Shown: positions 45,326 through 59,800, numbered from the stretch's first letter. The stretch is 64,000 nucleotides of DNA from Toxonevra muliebris (GCA_963691655.1 OY829326.1:140696998-140760997), one strand, 5' to 3'. The notes: generated by a model not told the origin, from the letters alone. Translations and numbers: made by a program.

Positions 45326-48300
45326 TAAACAAATAAAAATTATATTCGATGGGAACCACATTGATGAGCACCACTTGAAAAATATCACGAAAGCTTACTT
45401 TTTGATTAAATCTTGTGAATTTGTCATTGATTATGGCCTCAATACTTTGTGAATCATTTTTTTTTTTTTATTATTATTATTATTATTCATTTTCAAAGTA
45501 TTATTAGATCATACTTAGCACATCTATAAGTTCTCTATTAACAATTGTTGACTTTCATAAGAAGTTAAATTTATCATTCTACTAAAATCAGTAATTTAGC
45601 TAGCCATAACAAAAACACCATTGAGAATTTAAAATTTTTAGTTTTTTCTATTTATTTCTATGGGTAAAAATCACAAAAAATCACCAGATTTTTAAAATAT
45701 AATTTTAGAAAAATAAAGAAGAATTTAATCATACACATACTAGAAACTGATATGACAGTCAGGAATAAATCATATCTAATCTCTCAAATAGCTATCTTTC
45801 TTTAGTTTTTGTAAATAATATTTTGTTTATTATTTCGTATCAATTTAATTTCTAATTATCTATAAAATTATTGAAATATTTGATAAAACCTATTAAACCA
45901 ATATATGAACTTAACCCATTTTAAAACAGCAATGAGAATTTTTGTATAATTTGACAAAAACTTTACAAAAAAATAGATTAAAATTTGTAAATTCTTCATT
46001 CTGCTGACTATGGTCCTCTAGAGAGTTGTAGGCCTAGTAAGAGCCTAGGTCTATGTCCTTTATGGGCTGTTGTATTATAAAAAATAGAGAAAGTATCGAC
46101 AGTGAAAGACCAATATCATTTCAAATCAGAAAAGATAGAAAATTGAGGAAAATGAGGTAAAATGGTTTTACCTAACATTTTTATACTTGTGTATCCACAA
46201 TATTACCATATATTTAAGTAGATAGTATATAATTTTTATCTACACGTTTGTAAGTACGTATATTTCTTCATTTTTCTTCGCTTACCTGCTGCTGCTATTG
46301 AGTTACGTTTTCTGATACTTATAAACAAATTTCAACGTAATCTTCATGCTCCGTTCCGTTCCGTTCCACTTTTTCACAACAGTTAAATGCTTATTTTGTA
46401 TAAAGTCCTTGACAAGGTCGTTGCATAAAAAATATGCATACTCTTACTATATATAAATTTCAGCAATGACAGCAACAACAACAACGAACGACACCAGCAT
46501 CAACAGAAACTACAATGACAACAGTTTTTGAGGTTAGCCAAATGAAAAATAACTGCCAACATTATTCGGTGGCAATATTTCAGTTCAGTTAAGGATAATT
46601 CAAATGGGAACAACCAGCAGCCCAGCAGCGGCAGCAACAATAAAATGCTGCACAAGCAGAAGGCAAATGCGATATGAATGAATATAAGTATACATATATT
46701 ATACTTACATACATATACAAATTGCATTAGGATTCGAATTGTGACGGTGCATTCAACTGCCAAAGCGCTCAGTTACACACCGATTGTGTGTGGCGGCGGT
46801 AAATGGATGAGCTTTGTGAATGAGCATTGGTTAGATTGGGTATGTAATGGTATGAGTTTCTCTGTATGCATATGTGTGTGTGTGTGTGTGTCTGTGTGGC
46901 TGTTATGCAGCAGCAACATCTGTGGCATCTACTGTTTACTTCTACTTGTGGCTGTGATGAGGTTAAATTCAATTTTCCTTTTGATGTCGCCGTTGTAGTC
47001 ATCACTATTGTTGTTGTTACTGCTGTTGTTGTTGTTATTGTTGTGGGTTTCTCAAATGGTTTCCGATTTAGTTTTGCGTGTAATGCCACCGATATATACT
47101 TAGGTATGCATAGCAAGAGAGAATGACAACATGAGTGGAACAGAAATTTGTAAAGCAGCAGGAACAGCAGCAGCAGCAGTAGTTGCATAAATTGTAAGCA
47201 TAAATTTAATAAAGATTGTGGTAAATTACGATAATTTAGTAGAAGATATTTCCGCTTCAAATAAATAACAGTTTTTTTAATATTTTAAAAAGATTTATGA
47301 AAAGGTTCAGGATGTTTTAGCATTCATTAAAAAGGCAATGTGAGGGTGTGTTTATTTTAAAGTTAAAAAAAATATTTATGGAAATTAAATTTTTGGTATA
47401 AATTGAAAAGATTTATTATAATTTATTTAAAATTTTTTTTTTCATTATTCCAATCCCTTTAAATTATTTTTTTTTAATTCATAACCAACAATTAGTCAGG
47501 ACATAATTAGGCCAAGTGACAGCCCGCTGTGATATCATATAGGTGTTCATTACAATTCCTTTCATGGTTAATCTTATTAACTGACAGATCATTTTTGAAG
47601 AATCGCAGTTGCGTTACCTCCAGTGAGGAACGACCTTAGTCTTTAGCCCAAAGTCGTTATCAGCTGAACCATAATCCATCTATTAAGAACGAAGTGGCAG
47701 TAGTTAGGGCATTGGCTATTCAAATCGAACTTGGAAAAATATAAATTCCTTATCATAAAATCCGGCATAAACCAGGTTAGAGTATTAAAAATATCACATA
47801 GAATGCTCAGATAAACTATGTCGCATTTTAACAAATCGGATAAAAATAGCAGTGATTGCAGTTGCATTCTTTATGGCGTTTAAAGTAGGAGTGTGGTAAA
47901 GTTTATCTTAAGCAATTTTTTCTTTAGCAAGTTCGCCATTGCCATCCAAGATGTGGTGCCGTGCAGAGAAATTTGCATTTTCTATTTTTAATTTTCTTAG
48001 ACTGTGCCGAGTATCGAAATTAGGCAGCAGGTCCTAAAGGCTCAATTATGCATAAGTAATGGAACGTAGTGTAACGGAACGTTGCGTTAGGCGGAATAAA
48101 ATGTACTAATCGGACGCCCATTGATCGAAATTCAATCACACTCCTAGGAAAAAAAATAAGATTGGGACCACATTTTGAGCGCGCACTTACAGCAAAAAAA
48201 AAAATATTCTAATTGTAAATGTTATGTTGAAACTTAAAGAAAAACAAAGCTTCGTTCGCATGATCACTCACTTGAATGATACACCATACACATTGACAAC

Positions 48301-50585
48301 GGCAGCTACACGAGTACATCTGTCAAATTATAAAAACACACGTTCTTATGGAGGCGATTATGTTGGCGACTTTACGAGCACATGACTACCGAACACAATT
48401 GAGGATGTCGCCAATTAAATTATATTTCTAGTTTGACAAGCGACAGAGGAAGAAGAAGAGTTCGCTTTTGTTATTTTGACTGTGTTTGCGACAGGTGGTG
48501 CCGCTTCCATTGTGTTTAGTAGCTGACTTTTCGGCCACAAACGTAGCCGAAAGTTGTTGTCTTGTAAAAAAGATATGGCTCAAACTTGCAAAATTCAAAA
48601 TTTTACGGATTTTTTTCGAAATCAAAAATATTCTTAACATTTTTTCAAAAAGGAAGGTTTTTTACTCTTTTTTTTGGCTCAAATATATGACTATGAATCG
48701 GAATATAAAATTTCCTTTCGAAAATCTTAACCCCGAACTGCGAAAAAAAATCCGATTTTGGTCATTTTCTGTCGTTTATAAAATTTAGAAAAACTTTTTT
48801 AAAATTATTAATAGAAACTGGTAATATTTTACTTCCGGCCCATACTATGTCATCTTAGATCTAATTCTTTGAAACATAAGTGTTTTGAAAAATCAGTTTC
48901 GATCATTTGAAACCTTGCAAGTCTCCGTTTCTGTCACTATGCTCAAATATAAGCCAAGTAAGGCTCGAAAAGAGAACCACAATTATGATCAACAGCTGTT
49001 CTTTCAAGCCAAAGCCGAACCTTATCTACTTATAGCTAAACGTTTAATATTTTACCCCGAAATCTACATTATTTAAGTTTTCTCATGACATATAGTTCAT
49101 ATAAATAAAGCCTGGTTGATTTAAAAAGATATGGAAAGTAAGCTTAAAGCTTCAGATATAATGAGTCAGTTGTTGTTACACAGTGGTTAGTCTGTTTCAC
49201 TTTTCTTAGAAGAATCAATTGTTAAATTCTCGAATTAGACAAAAATCAACAATGAGAATAAAAGAAAGTGTCTCAAGTTATTATACTTAAACTCTCAATA
49301 TGTTAATCTTTGTAATCAAATTATTCACAAGTGTGTAGTTTTCAATAAAATTTAAGTTACACATTACAGCAATAAAGTCAGAACTTAACCACATATGGCA
49401 AAAGTGTATGAAATTCATAAAATCGCATAAAATCACAAATATAAAAACATATTTTGTTTTTTTTTGTTTGTTTTTTGTTTCTATCATGTAACTGCTGCAT
49501 CTGTCAGTTCATTAAACTCACATGGACAAATCATAAATCTCACAGAGTATAGAGTGTCAAAAACAAATAAATCACATGTATATGTATAGCGCGCACATAT
49601 TCAACCTCAACACATAACTCCTTCAATATTGCTAAGCTCTATCCACATGCAGCATCAGCTGACATGTGACGCCAACATAAATAATATTTTTAGTTTTGCA
49701 TATATTTTATATAGAAATGTTGATAAACAAAAAAAAAAAAACAAAAATAATAATAATACACTAGTAGCTACAGGAAACTCATATCCTGCGTGTTGCTATA
49801 TCTTTATTTTTTGTTATTATTTTATATTGTTTTTGTTTTTGTTTTTGCTTTTGCTTTTGATGCTTCATATATAGTGTTTATATATGTAGTAACACTAACT
49901 AAATGCGAAATCGCATGGTAACAAATTTTCAATTAATCACACACACACACTCATACTTTCAAACACACAAGCGTATGTATGTATGTGTGAAAATAACATA
50001 AAATGCTAGAGTCCATGAAAAAGTGCTGAAAATACAAAAGCATGCATACATTTCAACATGTATGTATGTACGTAAGTATATGTGTGTGTGCGTGTATGCT
50101 TTTTATATGTGTAGATACATTCAACTGTCATTTGCCGCTGTTAATCTTGTAACATTTATCTCAACTATTTTTCATCGATGTAGTTGAACATACATATGTA
50201 TATATGCATGTGTGTTTTTGTATACACACTCATTTATGTATGTATATATGTACACGCACATATTCATGCAAGCATCTTGTTTATTATGCTCATATGACAC
50301 TTTGGATGTGGTTATCGGACAAAAGCACTAAAAGTATTTACCGAAAATAGTGTATGGACCAACTTCACACATACTAATTTTGTGTATTTTCTACATGCGC
50401 CTACAAATACAACGTGTATGTAACATTTTGTGCATATACATATGTATGAATGTAAGTATATGCGTATAAGTGTGCCTATTTTGTTGTTGGTATTACAGTA
50501 TTTTCATTTAATAAACGATTTATCTTGCATAATGTTCAGATGCTCATCTCTGTCTATGAATCTATGGCCAACTGAGGCATTCACA
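45326..50585. other. Gene-poor region with microsatellites
   Basis: Contents: (ATT)n near 45467-45488; GTTCC pentamers 46351-46368; (TG)n 46871-46890; (GTT)n about 47006-47045; CAG-type triplets near 47157-47182; (TATG)n clusters 49970-50460. The opposing open frames at 46500-47260 translate these runs and are low-complexity artefacts. I find no supportable gene, tRNA or intact mobile element. Confidence 0.45.
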
Positions 50586-50587
50586 GA

Positions 50588-52740
50588 CACTGAGCCAAAA
50601 ATTGTACATAAATACAATGAATAGCATTCATAGATATTTGTTCATTGTGAGAATGAATTTATTCATTGTCGCAATGAATTTTCTATGAATCTGTACATAA
50701 ATTCTCTAAGATTTTATGAACAGAACAATGAGGTAATGAATCCAATTTTATTTATTATTTTTCTCGAATACGTTTTTGTTTCCTTCAAAATTATAGGTAC
50801 TTATTTTTATGTACAATAATTCCTAAAAAATCAAATAAAATAAATAAATAAAATAAAAATAAATAAACTTATTAATATTCAGTCTACACTGGTTTATTAT
50901 TTACATTTTATGTTAAAGTTCGTTATGTCAATGAAAACTTTATTGACTCCATATTATGTAGTTAACCCGTGAAAGTTGGTGAATTCCACCTCGAAAGAAT
51001 GCTGTTTTAATGGAATAAACTGAACTTTTAATATTAAAAATAAGGCCCTAAAAGTATACCGTACATTTATAATTTTGTCTGCAAATATAGTGCCGATTTC
51101 GTACCGCTAGGTGGAGGGTGATGAATCGCACCCCGAAATTATGCTGCCTTTTTATTAGTATAAACAGATTTAGAAAGGTGAATTTTAAATAATAAAAATA
51201 AGACCCCGAAAGTATACCACACTTATTAATTTGCATGTAAATATAGAGGTACCGCCAGGGGGAGGGTGGTGAATTGCACCCTGAAAGCTTGCTGTGTTGT
51301 TATTAGAATAAACTAATTAAGATAGGTGAATTTTTAATATTAAAAACAGAACCCTAAAAGTGTATCCCATTTTTATTATTTTGTCTGTAAATATAGTGCC
51401 GGTTATGTTAAACTTTAGAACCGCTAGGTGGAGGATGATGAATCGCACCTCATAAGTATGATGTATTTTCATTAGTATAAACAGATTAAGGTGAACTGTT
51501 TAACATTAAAAATAGGAACCGAAAAATATACCGCACTTTTATTATTTATTATTGTGGTTACTAAGTTAAACTTTCGTACCGCCCGGTCATGAGTGGTGAA
51601 TTGCACTCCGAAAGTATGCTGTCTTATTATTAGTATAAACAGATTGAGAAAGATGAATTTTTAATTCTAAAAATAAGACATAAAAAGGCCAAAAGTATGC
51701 AACACATAATTTATATATCATAAATTGTTGTGGAATATACTTACAAATCAATGGAATTAGTGGAATAAACAAAAAATTGTTTTTATTTATAATTTTTTTT
51801 TATTGCATAGCTTATTTATTCTTTTCTAATTAGAATTTTAAAACAATATCAACATTAGACGATGTAGGCTAGCAAAAAGTGAAGAAAATACGTTGAAAAT
51901 AGAATGTGAAGAATTAAAAAAAAATCACATGGAATATAAAAACGAAAATTTTTATAATGAAGTAAACAAAAATACGTAAAGTATGGTATGTTATTACATC
52001 ATGTGACGAGTGCAAAATGGACTCATTTTGGTTTTTACAAAATTTTGATCCATTGTGGTCTCTTAAAAATGTATGAAGACCTGCGAAGTTATAGTTTCCA
52101 CGTTAAGTTTGTTATTTTATCTAATTTTTCAACTCAAATGCAAAATAGTTAATTTTACTATTTTTTGTTGATTTTCAAAACCACCTTCCAAAAAAGTCAG
52201 GTCAACTACAATATTTTTAAATTATGAAAATGCCATTCTAAAGTCAGCATATATAGAAATGTTAAACAGTGATTACTTTTGGGAAAAAGTTTATGAATGT
52301 ATTTAAGACGAATTTTCAAATTTTCTGTACTCAAGCGTGTACAATGGTAGTAAATGAGTTAATTTGCACACTTATTCAACATAAGTTTCATTGCATTACT
52401 TAAGCATCGTTAATTTTCCGTCACTTTTTAAAAGTTATGTAAAGATGCATTGAGTTAATAAATTATTTATTAATTTCTTCATAAATCCTGGTATCTGATA
52501 TGTTTTGTTCTTATTGAATGTATAAAAATTCATTGAGTACATGAATTTTTTAATATATTCAATGTAAAAATTTCATTCTGTTTATTAAAAATTACATTAG
52601 ATTAATGTAACAAATTCATTCAATTAAATTTGTTCATTGCCTTAATGTTCATAAATAGATTTGGTTGGAAATTCTATGAATAGCAAAAAATTCTGCAAAA
52701 TTTTTTTTTACGTGCATAATATAAACTTTTTGGTTCAGTG
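50588..52740. mobile_element. CACTG-ended 2.15-kb element
   Basis: The left end CACTGAGCCAAAAATTGTA and the complement of the right end, CACTGAACCAAAAAGTTTA, match at 13 of the first 14 bases. Both subterminal regions are full of ATTCATTG/CAATGAAT motifs in opposite orientation, as expected for transposase-binding repeats. The centre is a tandem array (50960-51720). No transposase frame is seen and no target duplication is evident (CAGA against TATA). Confidence 0.6.
50960..51720. repeat. Tandem array, unit about 145-170 bp
   Basis: Five diverged units carry, in order, AAAGTATACC, TTTGTCTGTAAATATAG, CCGCTAGGTGGAGG, GATGAATCGCACC, AGTATGCTG and TTAGTATAAACAGATT. Unit starts fall near 51050, 51210, 51353, 51520 and 51690, with a partial unit before. 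The array lies wholly inside the CACTG-ended element. Confidence 0.85.
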
Positions 52741-52744
52741 TATA

Positions 52745-55145
52745 CAAAAAATATATGTACATATATAAACTGATGTATATATTGTACATTTGTATACACA
52801 TATTTAGGGCTACAACAGTAACTATGACGATGTTGTTAAAATGCTCGGTCACTTAACTAAACGCATTATTTAATAGGCTTACAAAACTTGTGCGTCCCCA
52901 ATGTATATTATGAACTCATATTTAAAGAGGCAACTAGACGCATTTATGGCTATTTAGTTATAGACTCTAGTTTCTAGAATATATACATATATATAATCTA
53001 TTAAAAATATCTTTGGCGGTACTTTTTGTGCAAATAATTAAACAAAAGTAATATGTTTTCTTTACTATGTAGATAATATATGTACTTTAAGATTTGAATA
53101 AAGTAATCTATTAAAGTAATCTATTTAATTTCCTTTACTTTATGTTCAAGCTGAATAAAAACATTTTATCATATTAATTTGAAATGTTTCAACTTAAAGA
53201 CACTCTGGAGACTACTTAAATTTATCTGAAATTTTCATGATTTAAAATGATGTTAAAAATTTATTATTAAATTTTCTTTTTAAAATTTGACTTATTTGCG
53301 TTATTTTACTTCTTATAACGCTAAAATATATAAAATGGAGATTAAGTATGCAGTATGAAATTTAATTTAATAGCTTTTAATTTCGAGAAGGTTAACGATC
53401 TTCTCATGCTCAAAACGAATCTGGGCTTAGAATTTTATGAATTTTTATACTTATAATGGTCAATTCCAAAACAATTTGATAGTTTTAAGTGAACAAAATT
53501 TACATGAAATAGAACGAAAGAGAAATAAATTCCCTCCCCCCAAGTACTTAATAAAAAATCAAAGTCTGCATTCAGTTTTTTTAAGCGACAAACAAAAAAG
53601 TCTCAAACCATATTTCTACTCAATATTATATAAATTGCTTATGATAGCTGAACTCTTACCATATCAAATGTAATCTTCTTTGCACTTTTTCAGAGAGTTC
53701 ATTACCCACAGCAATAACATAAATTGTTCGACTCCCTTAAGTAAGAGCAAACACACAAGCACGCACACACACGAACACACATTTCAACTTTAATCAATGT
53801 AGCACATTGTGGTGATTTCTTCTACACATTTTGTGTCAATTTTGTAACCATTTCTAATAAACTTAGACACATTGCGATTTTTTCTTTCTAGATTTTTTAT
53901 TTGTCTACATTTGTGCTATTTTAACATTCTATTTTCTATTTTTTTTTTATACTTTAGCCATACGTACACATAGACACACTCACACATTTGTAAGGTACTC
54001 ATGCAATAAGCTTTGAATTTAATCTTATTGCACGATTGTAAGCCTGACACATACATACATTCATACACAGAATGAGCCACTACATGCACACACATATATA
54101 AGTAAAAGAGAAAGTCAAAGGAGCAGTGAAAGATTTTTCACTTGTTGCCACTTGTTTATTTGGTACGTTGGCTTTTAATATCCTACGGGCTTATGTTTAG
54201 ATATAGCTTCTTCTACTTGTATTTATCCTTGTGGACATTTTATACTGCTGCTGCTCAAGTGGACATTAATTTAATTTTTTAGCTTAACAAAGTTTCCACT
54301 TTTCTTTCTTGGCTGTATTTTAGTATGTGGCGTGGATAAGATGCGCATCATCTTTGGTCTTATTTTTATATGTTGAATTTTTTTTTTTTAAATTATATTA
54401 TAACACTTATTTAGTTCTTGAATAACATAAAAATTCATTAATTTAAAATTTCTCGTAGTTAAATTAAACTTGATTTGTTAACATTAAATTTTCAACCTCA
54501 ATACAATCAAATTGGCATATGTCGCTGTGTTTCAGTTTTAATCATGCCTTCTAGGTGCACTTCAACTCCTTATTTTAATTTTAGTTTTGATACTTCTAAA
54601 CTATACAATATGTGCAATCAAACTTTTAATGCCAGCACTAATAATCCTAAAAGTATACCTCAAATTATGCACAGCATATTAAGTTACTTCATTGCTAACG
54701 CCTACTAAATTAACATGAATCCAGCACAACTTCTATAAAATTTCTTATTAGCAAAATCTAAGCTATAAATTAAATACAAAATTTATATGAATGTGGTAGT
54801 AATGAAGTCTATGCAAGGTATTGTATGTGTGTGTGTATATGTTTGCGTATTAATTTATTCAATACTATGAAGTGGAAATTAAATACGCTACAACCACGAA
54901 ATTTCCCAAAAACTTGCAATATATTTATGAGAAAACTTTCAGACGATTGCGGAATTTTGGAATTAAATTAGGTATACATACAAGCAATCATGTGAATATG
55001 ATTGTAGGTATATAATTATGTACGTATTTATATATATCCTAGCAAAATATTTCTGAATGAATTTTGTAGATTGGTTAAAGTATTCAATTTCGCATTTATT
55101 TGAATTCCAAAAATTCTTCATGCAATATCTATACTACAGTGTGAC
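52745..55145. other. Non-coding DNA with microsatellites
   Basis: AT-rich with CACACA, TATG and (TG)n runs (for example 53750-53790, 53960-53990, 54826-54842). The open frames at 53437-53673 and 54475-54708 have no recognisable domain and AT-driven composition. Confidence 0.4.
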
Positions 55146-55149
55146 ACAA

Positions 55150-55250
55150 AAAAAATTTTTAGGCAGCAATGATTGATTTGTGACTGCCGATCATTTAACC
55201 TGGAGACCCTTCGTAGCAGTTCAGCATACTAAACATTGCACTAGGAATTT
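55150..55250 (-). repeat. Decayed tRNA-derived SINE head
   Basis: On the minus strand, TTTAGTATGCTGAACTGCTACGAAGGGTCTCCAGGTTAAATGATC resembles the head of the SINE at 10622-10950 (GGACTGCTACGCAGAG then the B box). The body is not recognised, so this is a fragment or a related family. Confidence 0.35.
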
Positions 55251-55254
55251 AAAA

Positions 55255-56370
55255 AAAAATATAAAAAAATAAGTAAGTGTACTGACAAAATCAGCATGTG
55301 ACCAGTAAGCTCTGTTTCGACGTGATGTTTGTTCACGTCCGTTTTCCATTTTTTGTTTCCAGTCTATCACTTTGAGGAAAATCTCATTGCTATCTTAACG
55401 CAGCATTTAGCTAATCTATTTTCATTTTTTATGTTTTATTAATGAAATAAGCGGTTGATAACACATTTTTTATGGGTTATAGTAGTGATCTTCAAACTTT
55501 TTCGTCCGCGAAACCGTTTGGCCTGGTATATGATTTCGCAGAGTCCTTAGAATAAGAAAGTAAATGAAAGAAAAAGAAGAAATAATAGCTAAACATGAAT
55601 AATTCGAATTGGAAGATTAAGTCACTCTTTTGAAATTTGTGAAGTCTCTGTAAAATTTCGTTCCGCCCCTGCGGCTCATGGAGCACAGTTTAAATACCAA
55701 TGTGTTATAGCTCCAATAGTAACCCAAATTTCATATCAATATAGCAGCAAAGAGGTGACGATAGATTTGAAAATAATAATTTTTGTGTTAGCTTCGTATG
55801 ATGAACAGTTGTGAGAATGCAACTTTTCGCTTTTCCAATTTTCGCTCAATAATCCTAGTTGGTGCTATCTTCTGCTGAATCAACAGAAAACGTGCCGATA
55901 GTGTTTGCCTTTAACATTATAGACTTTGGTTTATTAGTATTGATTTGTTATCTTACATCAGCTGATTCGGAGGATAAATCGTATAGTTTAGAATGCATAT
56001 CCGAATGTTTGAAGGACAGGAAGCTAATGTTGAAGGCGTAATTGAGATCCTCCAAATAAGGAGTCGAATCGTGTGGTTACTAAGTTAACGGGTCAGATGA
56101 TTTCGCCTCAGATCTATGGTCCAATATGCGTGAATGACGAGTATCAAAAAAAATTGCATAGCTTAGCGCAAAAAACTTCGCTGGCTTAGTCACAATGAGT
56201 GAATGTAAGAAAATGATTCGGTCAAGAAGATATTCTGTTCGAGCTATGGTAGTGGAGCGTTTAACCATTCCTGCCCTCATACATCCTCTTTTATGCCTAG
56301 GTGCATCGAAAAATCGAAATGTTACGAATTTGTTCGATTCCGTTCAACCAATTAAGAGCTAACTCGGTAC
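55255..56370. other. Non-coding DNA
   Basis: No recognisable coding sequence. The frames at 55859-56041 and 56080-56280 lack known domains. Confidence 0.35.
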
Positions 56371-56375
56371 ATACA

Positions 56376-56815
56376 TAGAGTTAGAGTTGAGGATGGGCTG
56401 GACTAAACCAAACCTCTCAGTCACAAAGACCATTACACTATACCCGAGATAGATCCAGTAGAGGAAAGTAGAAAGACTGAAAAGATATGGGGGGGGATAA
56501 ATGGTAAGAAGAAAGGTCTAAGGTCTCTTAGCTTCGATTTTCTTTGTTTCACTGATGAACCTTAGAAGCTGAGGAAGAGCGAGGCTATAGATTTTATTCA
56601 TACGGAAGACATCACTACCCAACAGCCCTTATCGGATTCTCGCGAACACCAGACTGCTACAAAGATAATGCTCCCTAGTATCGTCGTGCATGTTGGATCG
56701 ATGAAGACGCCCATGTTAGTCATATGTTGACCACATGTGTAACCTCAGGTATTTTCTTCTCAGACGAAATTCCGCTAACTTCCTGCTAGGTGGTATCACG
56801 ATTCACTTTGCGGTT
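56376..56815 (-). mobile_element. 3' end of a non-LTR retrotransposon, minus copy
   Basis: Read on the minus strand, this aligns with 44025-44486: AGGAAGTTAGCGGAATTTC, ACACATGTGGTCAACATATG, GGGAGCATTATCTTTGTAGC, CTGTTGGGTAGTGATGTCTT, AAGGTTCATCAGTGAAAC and the CTCAACTCTAACTCTA end. The protein-coding part is shifted and broken relative to the other copy, with a short internal loss around the ITGHY motif. Confidence 0.7.
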
Positions 56816-56819
56816 CTAT

Positions 56820-59550
56820 AGGAGGCAAGCATATACATACAAACATTCACAAATAAATAGTAGATTTATATTAAGAAAAAAGTAGCAATTACATTAAATC
56901 TGAAGAATTCTTTGAATCTAACAACTCAATGAACGAGTATTCGTCAATTACATAGATAAACATTAAAATGCCGTTTATATGTACATCACCTACACGTAAA
57001 TTTTACTTTCCTAGGACTTCGCAACACTTAATTAGTTTAATTAGTTAAAGTAGTAATGTATAGTATATGTAGTTCATAGCTTACTACTTCCATTGCCATA
57101 GACGACCCTTTCCGACTAGGTTGTGATAGAGCGGCAATTGACTATATGTAGAACTGACAGGTGCATACAAAAAAAAACCGAAATATATGTGCATTTTACA
57201 TACAATTGATTAAAAATTAAGCATACTAAACAAGAACCCTGTGGATACAGACACTCTTACTAAATAGCATGCTTAAATGTATAAATATGTATAAATAAGA
57301 ATATGTGCATATGTATATGTATATAGAATGCAAAAGAAATAGCTGACAGCCGCTTACATTGCAAATGTCAGTTGTCTGTCAATGTCAACGCACTCAATAA
57401 ATCTTTCACTAACAGTTACCAATTGTTGCTACATATCTTTGCAATTTCACGAGCACACACACATACATACGCATATCTATACTGTATCTAGGTACATATA
57501 TTCATTTTTTGCGCCATTTTTTTTTTGAATTGGCCCAATTTTTTTTTGTTTTTTTTTTTTTTTTGCATTACCTTCTTGCTCTTCTTCTCTTCTCTCTGAC
57601 AGCTACAAACATGTGACATGACATTTCTAAATGATTTCATCTGCCTGTATTTTTTCTCTTTTGTATTTGTGTATGAGTGTGTGTATAGTAGTATTCAGTT
57701 GTTATTTTTCTTTTTTCCCTTTTTTTTTGTTGTATACAATGTTCGCACTCAACAAATTCACACTGATCGAACAATTTTTCATTTAAACGCACATCATACT
57801 GTCGTTTTGTCGATTTACCTTCACCTTCGCAACTATGTAAATACACATTCATAGATACGTACATATATAAATAAGTGTCGAGGACGAGGTCCTTTTTGAC
57901 GCTCTGTGTGTGTGTGTATGTGTGTAGGTGTTAGTATGCCTGGATAGGTGTTTTACCTTATAATTAACTGCCGTTGCTCAATTTGCTTCTTTTTTCTTCA
58001 ACCGTTTTTTCTAGCATATGATTTTGGTGTTTTTACTTTATGTGTGTGTGAGTGTGAGAGTTTTATTCAAATATGTCTAAAAAATTGTTAGCGCCACTTT
58101 TGTTTGTTTGTTATTGCTAGGCTGCCACTGCTCACTCTCTCTCTCTTAATTCTCTTTCTATGCCAATGTTGTGCTCACTGACCTGTATCTAAAATGCTCG
58201 TTTTACCTTTGATGTGTCTTTGTAGTTGGTTGACGTTTTTATTATTGTTGTTGTTTTATTTTTTATTTTTGTTTTTGCTAATTTTTGGCATTCATGGTTT
58301 TTTGCATTTCAGCCATAAAAGCATTGATGGTTTTGGATTATACAGTACGTGAAATAATATTAAATTCACAGATCATAAAAATCTAATGATATTGGTTGGT
58401 ATTTAATTATATTCATATCTAAAGATGCAGTCTCCCTTAGAGACTAAACTGGAAACACGCTTTGAGTGTTTTGACCAAAATATCTATTTATCTACCACTG
58501 TCAATCAGCAAAGTTTGATTGCTGAAACTACTTTTCTTTTGGATATAGCCAATCAAAACTATCTAGAATTCTAGCCCTAAAGGAGCATTTATGAAAATTT
58601 CTTGCATTAAATTGCAAATGAAATCATTAAAATTTCGCAGACTGTTTTCTTCTGTTTTAATGTATTCATTTGAAAAAACGTCAATGGTTTAATTCTATAA
58701 AGCTGTTAGAAGAAATTCCTTAAATTCTTTTATTTTTGTAAACAATTTAAGAGAATCCATTAGGAATTTGAATAGCAAATAAATTTTTAAAGTCTTAGGA
58801 AATCAATGTCAATATTTACGATATACCAGAATCAAACCTCGACCAGAGCCATCTCTGGTGACTAACAAAAGCTCGATAAATTGGTGGTATTTTGTTAGTT
58901 TTTGAACAATCCAAAGTTTATAGATGCTTTGTAATAATATATATTTCATAATTCATTTAAAATTTTAGGGAATAAGGTAAGAATGGAAAATAAAAAAAAA
59001 ATTAAATTACCGGTGTAAGTTCAGCGAAAATTCCCCCGCCAACATAGCAAGAAATTCGAATTACCATTCTCTACGAATTTTGACGTTAAATCAAGTCAGT
59101 GCAAATTTATCACGACTGGCAAAATCCACATGCAGTAAATGCGGCATCTTTCATGCTTTCAAAGATTCCAGTCCGAATATTTGTCTGTGGAGAACGGCTC
59201 TCGCGAAAACCGCCTAAAAATCTTCGCCAGGCGATACAAGTGTGGCTCTGGTGAAAGCTAAAATTGGCATAAATACAAAAAATGAAATCTAATTAACAGC
59301 AATGATGGAATTCAACGCTGTGTCATGAATATTAGAAAATTATCTGAGATATATTGTGGCCCTTTGTTCCTCCTTGGAACCTTAGGAACCATATATATCT
59401 GAGATATACGAAGAAATCCGTTTGATGGGTTTCACGAATTTTGAATTACGGTCAATGAAAGAAGCTCACCCAATATTTTCTTATAAAATTTGTAAACAGA
59501 AGTTATATATCAATTAAAGCGTAACAGTCGATAAAGCTTGATTCTCTAAG
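56820..59550. other. Non-coding DNA with microsatellites
   Basis: TATG/CATA runs (57280-57330), a poly(T)-rich stretch (57515-57565), (TG)n at 57902-57925 and near 58040-58056, and (CT)n near 58135-58146. The frames at 57618-57864 are on opposite strands over these runs and are not genes. Confidence 0.4.
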
Positions 59551-59599
59551 AAGGACTCGGAAACTAAACAACACGGAAAAATTATAGCTTTAACTTATT

Positions 59600-59800
59600 G
59601 CCCTGGAAACGGATCAGGCAGTAACTGCTATGTGGTATACAGAAAATTTCTTTCCACCAGTTTTCAATAATTTATTGGAAAACCAGAAAAATGGGAAACA
59701 GCCACGCGATTTTTTCTACCACGATTATGCGATTTGAACTTTCGTTAGTGCTCTCGTAAATGCGTTTTATAAGACAAACAGAACGAGGTCACTGAAATGA
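59600..59800 (+). pseudogene. Possible heavily decayed mariner fragment
   Basis: About 59609-59740 translates to AVTAMWYTENFFPPVFNNLL followed by DFFYHDYA and a stop. This resembles the mariner segment before and at the second catalytic Asp (xTAxWYTxxxLPxVF ... HHDNA). No terminal repeats or other motifs support it. Confidence 0.3.

Noticed and set aside
46500..47260. Overlapping open frames on both strands
   Set aside because: They translate TG, GTT and CAG repeats into low-complexity peptides and have no domain.
50640..52640. CRISPR-like regular repeats
   Set aside because: The repeats are long, diverged, contiguous tandem units in an animal genome, without unique spacers.
55859..56280. 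Short open frames on both strands
   Set aside because: No domain, no splice context and no supporting neighbours.
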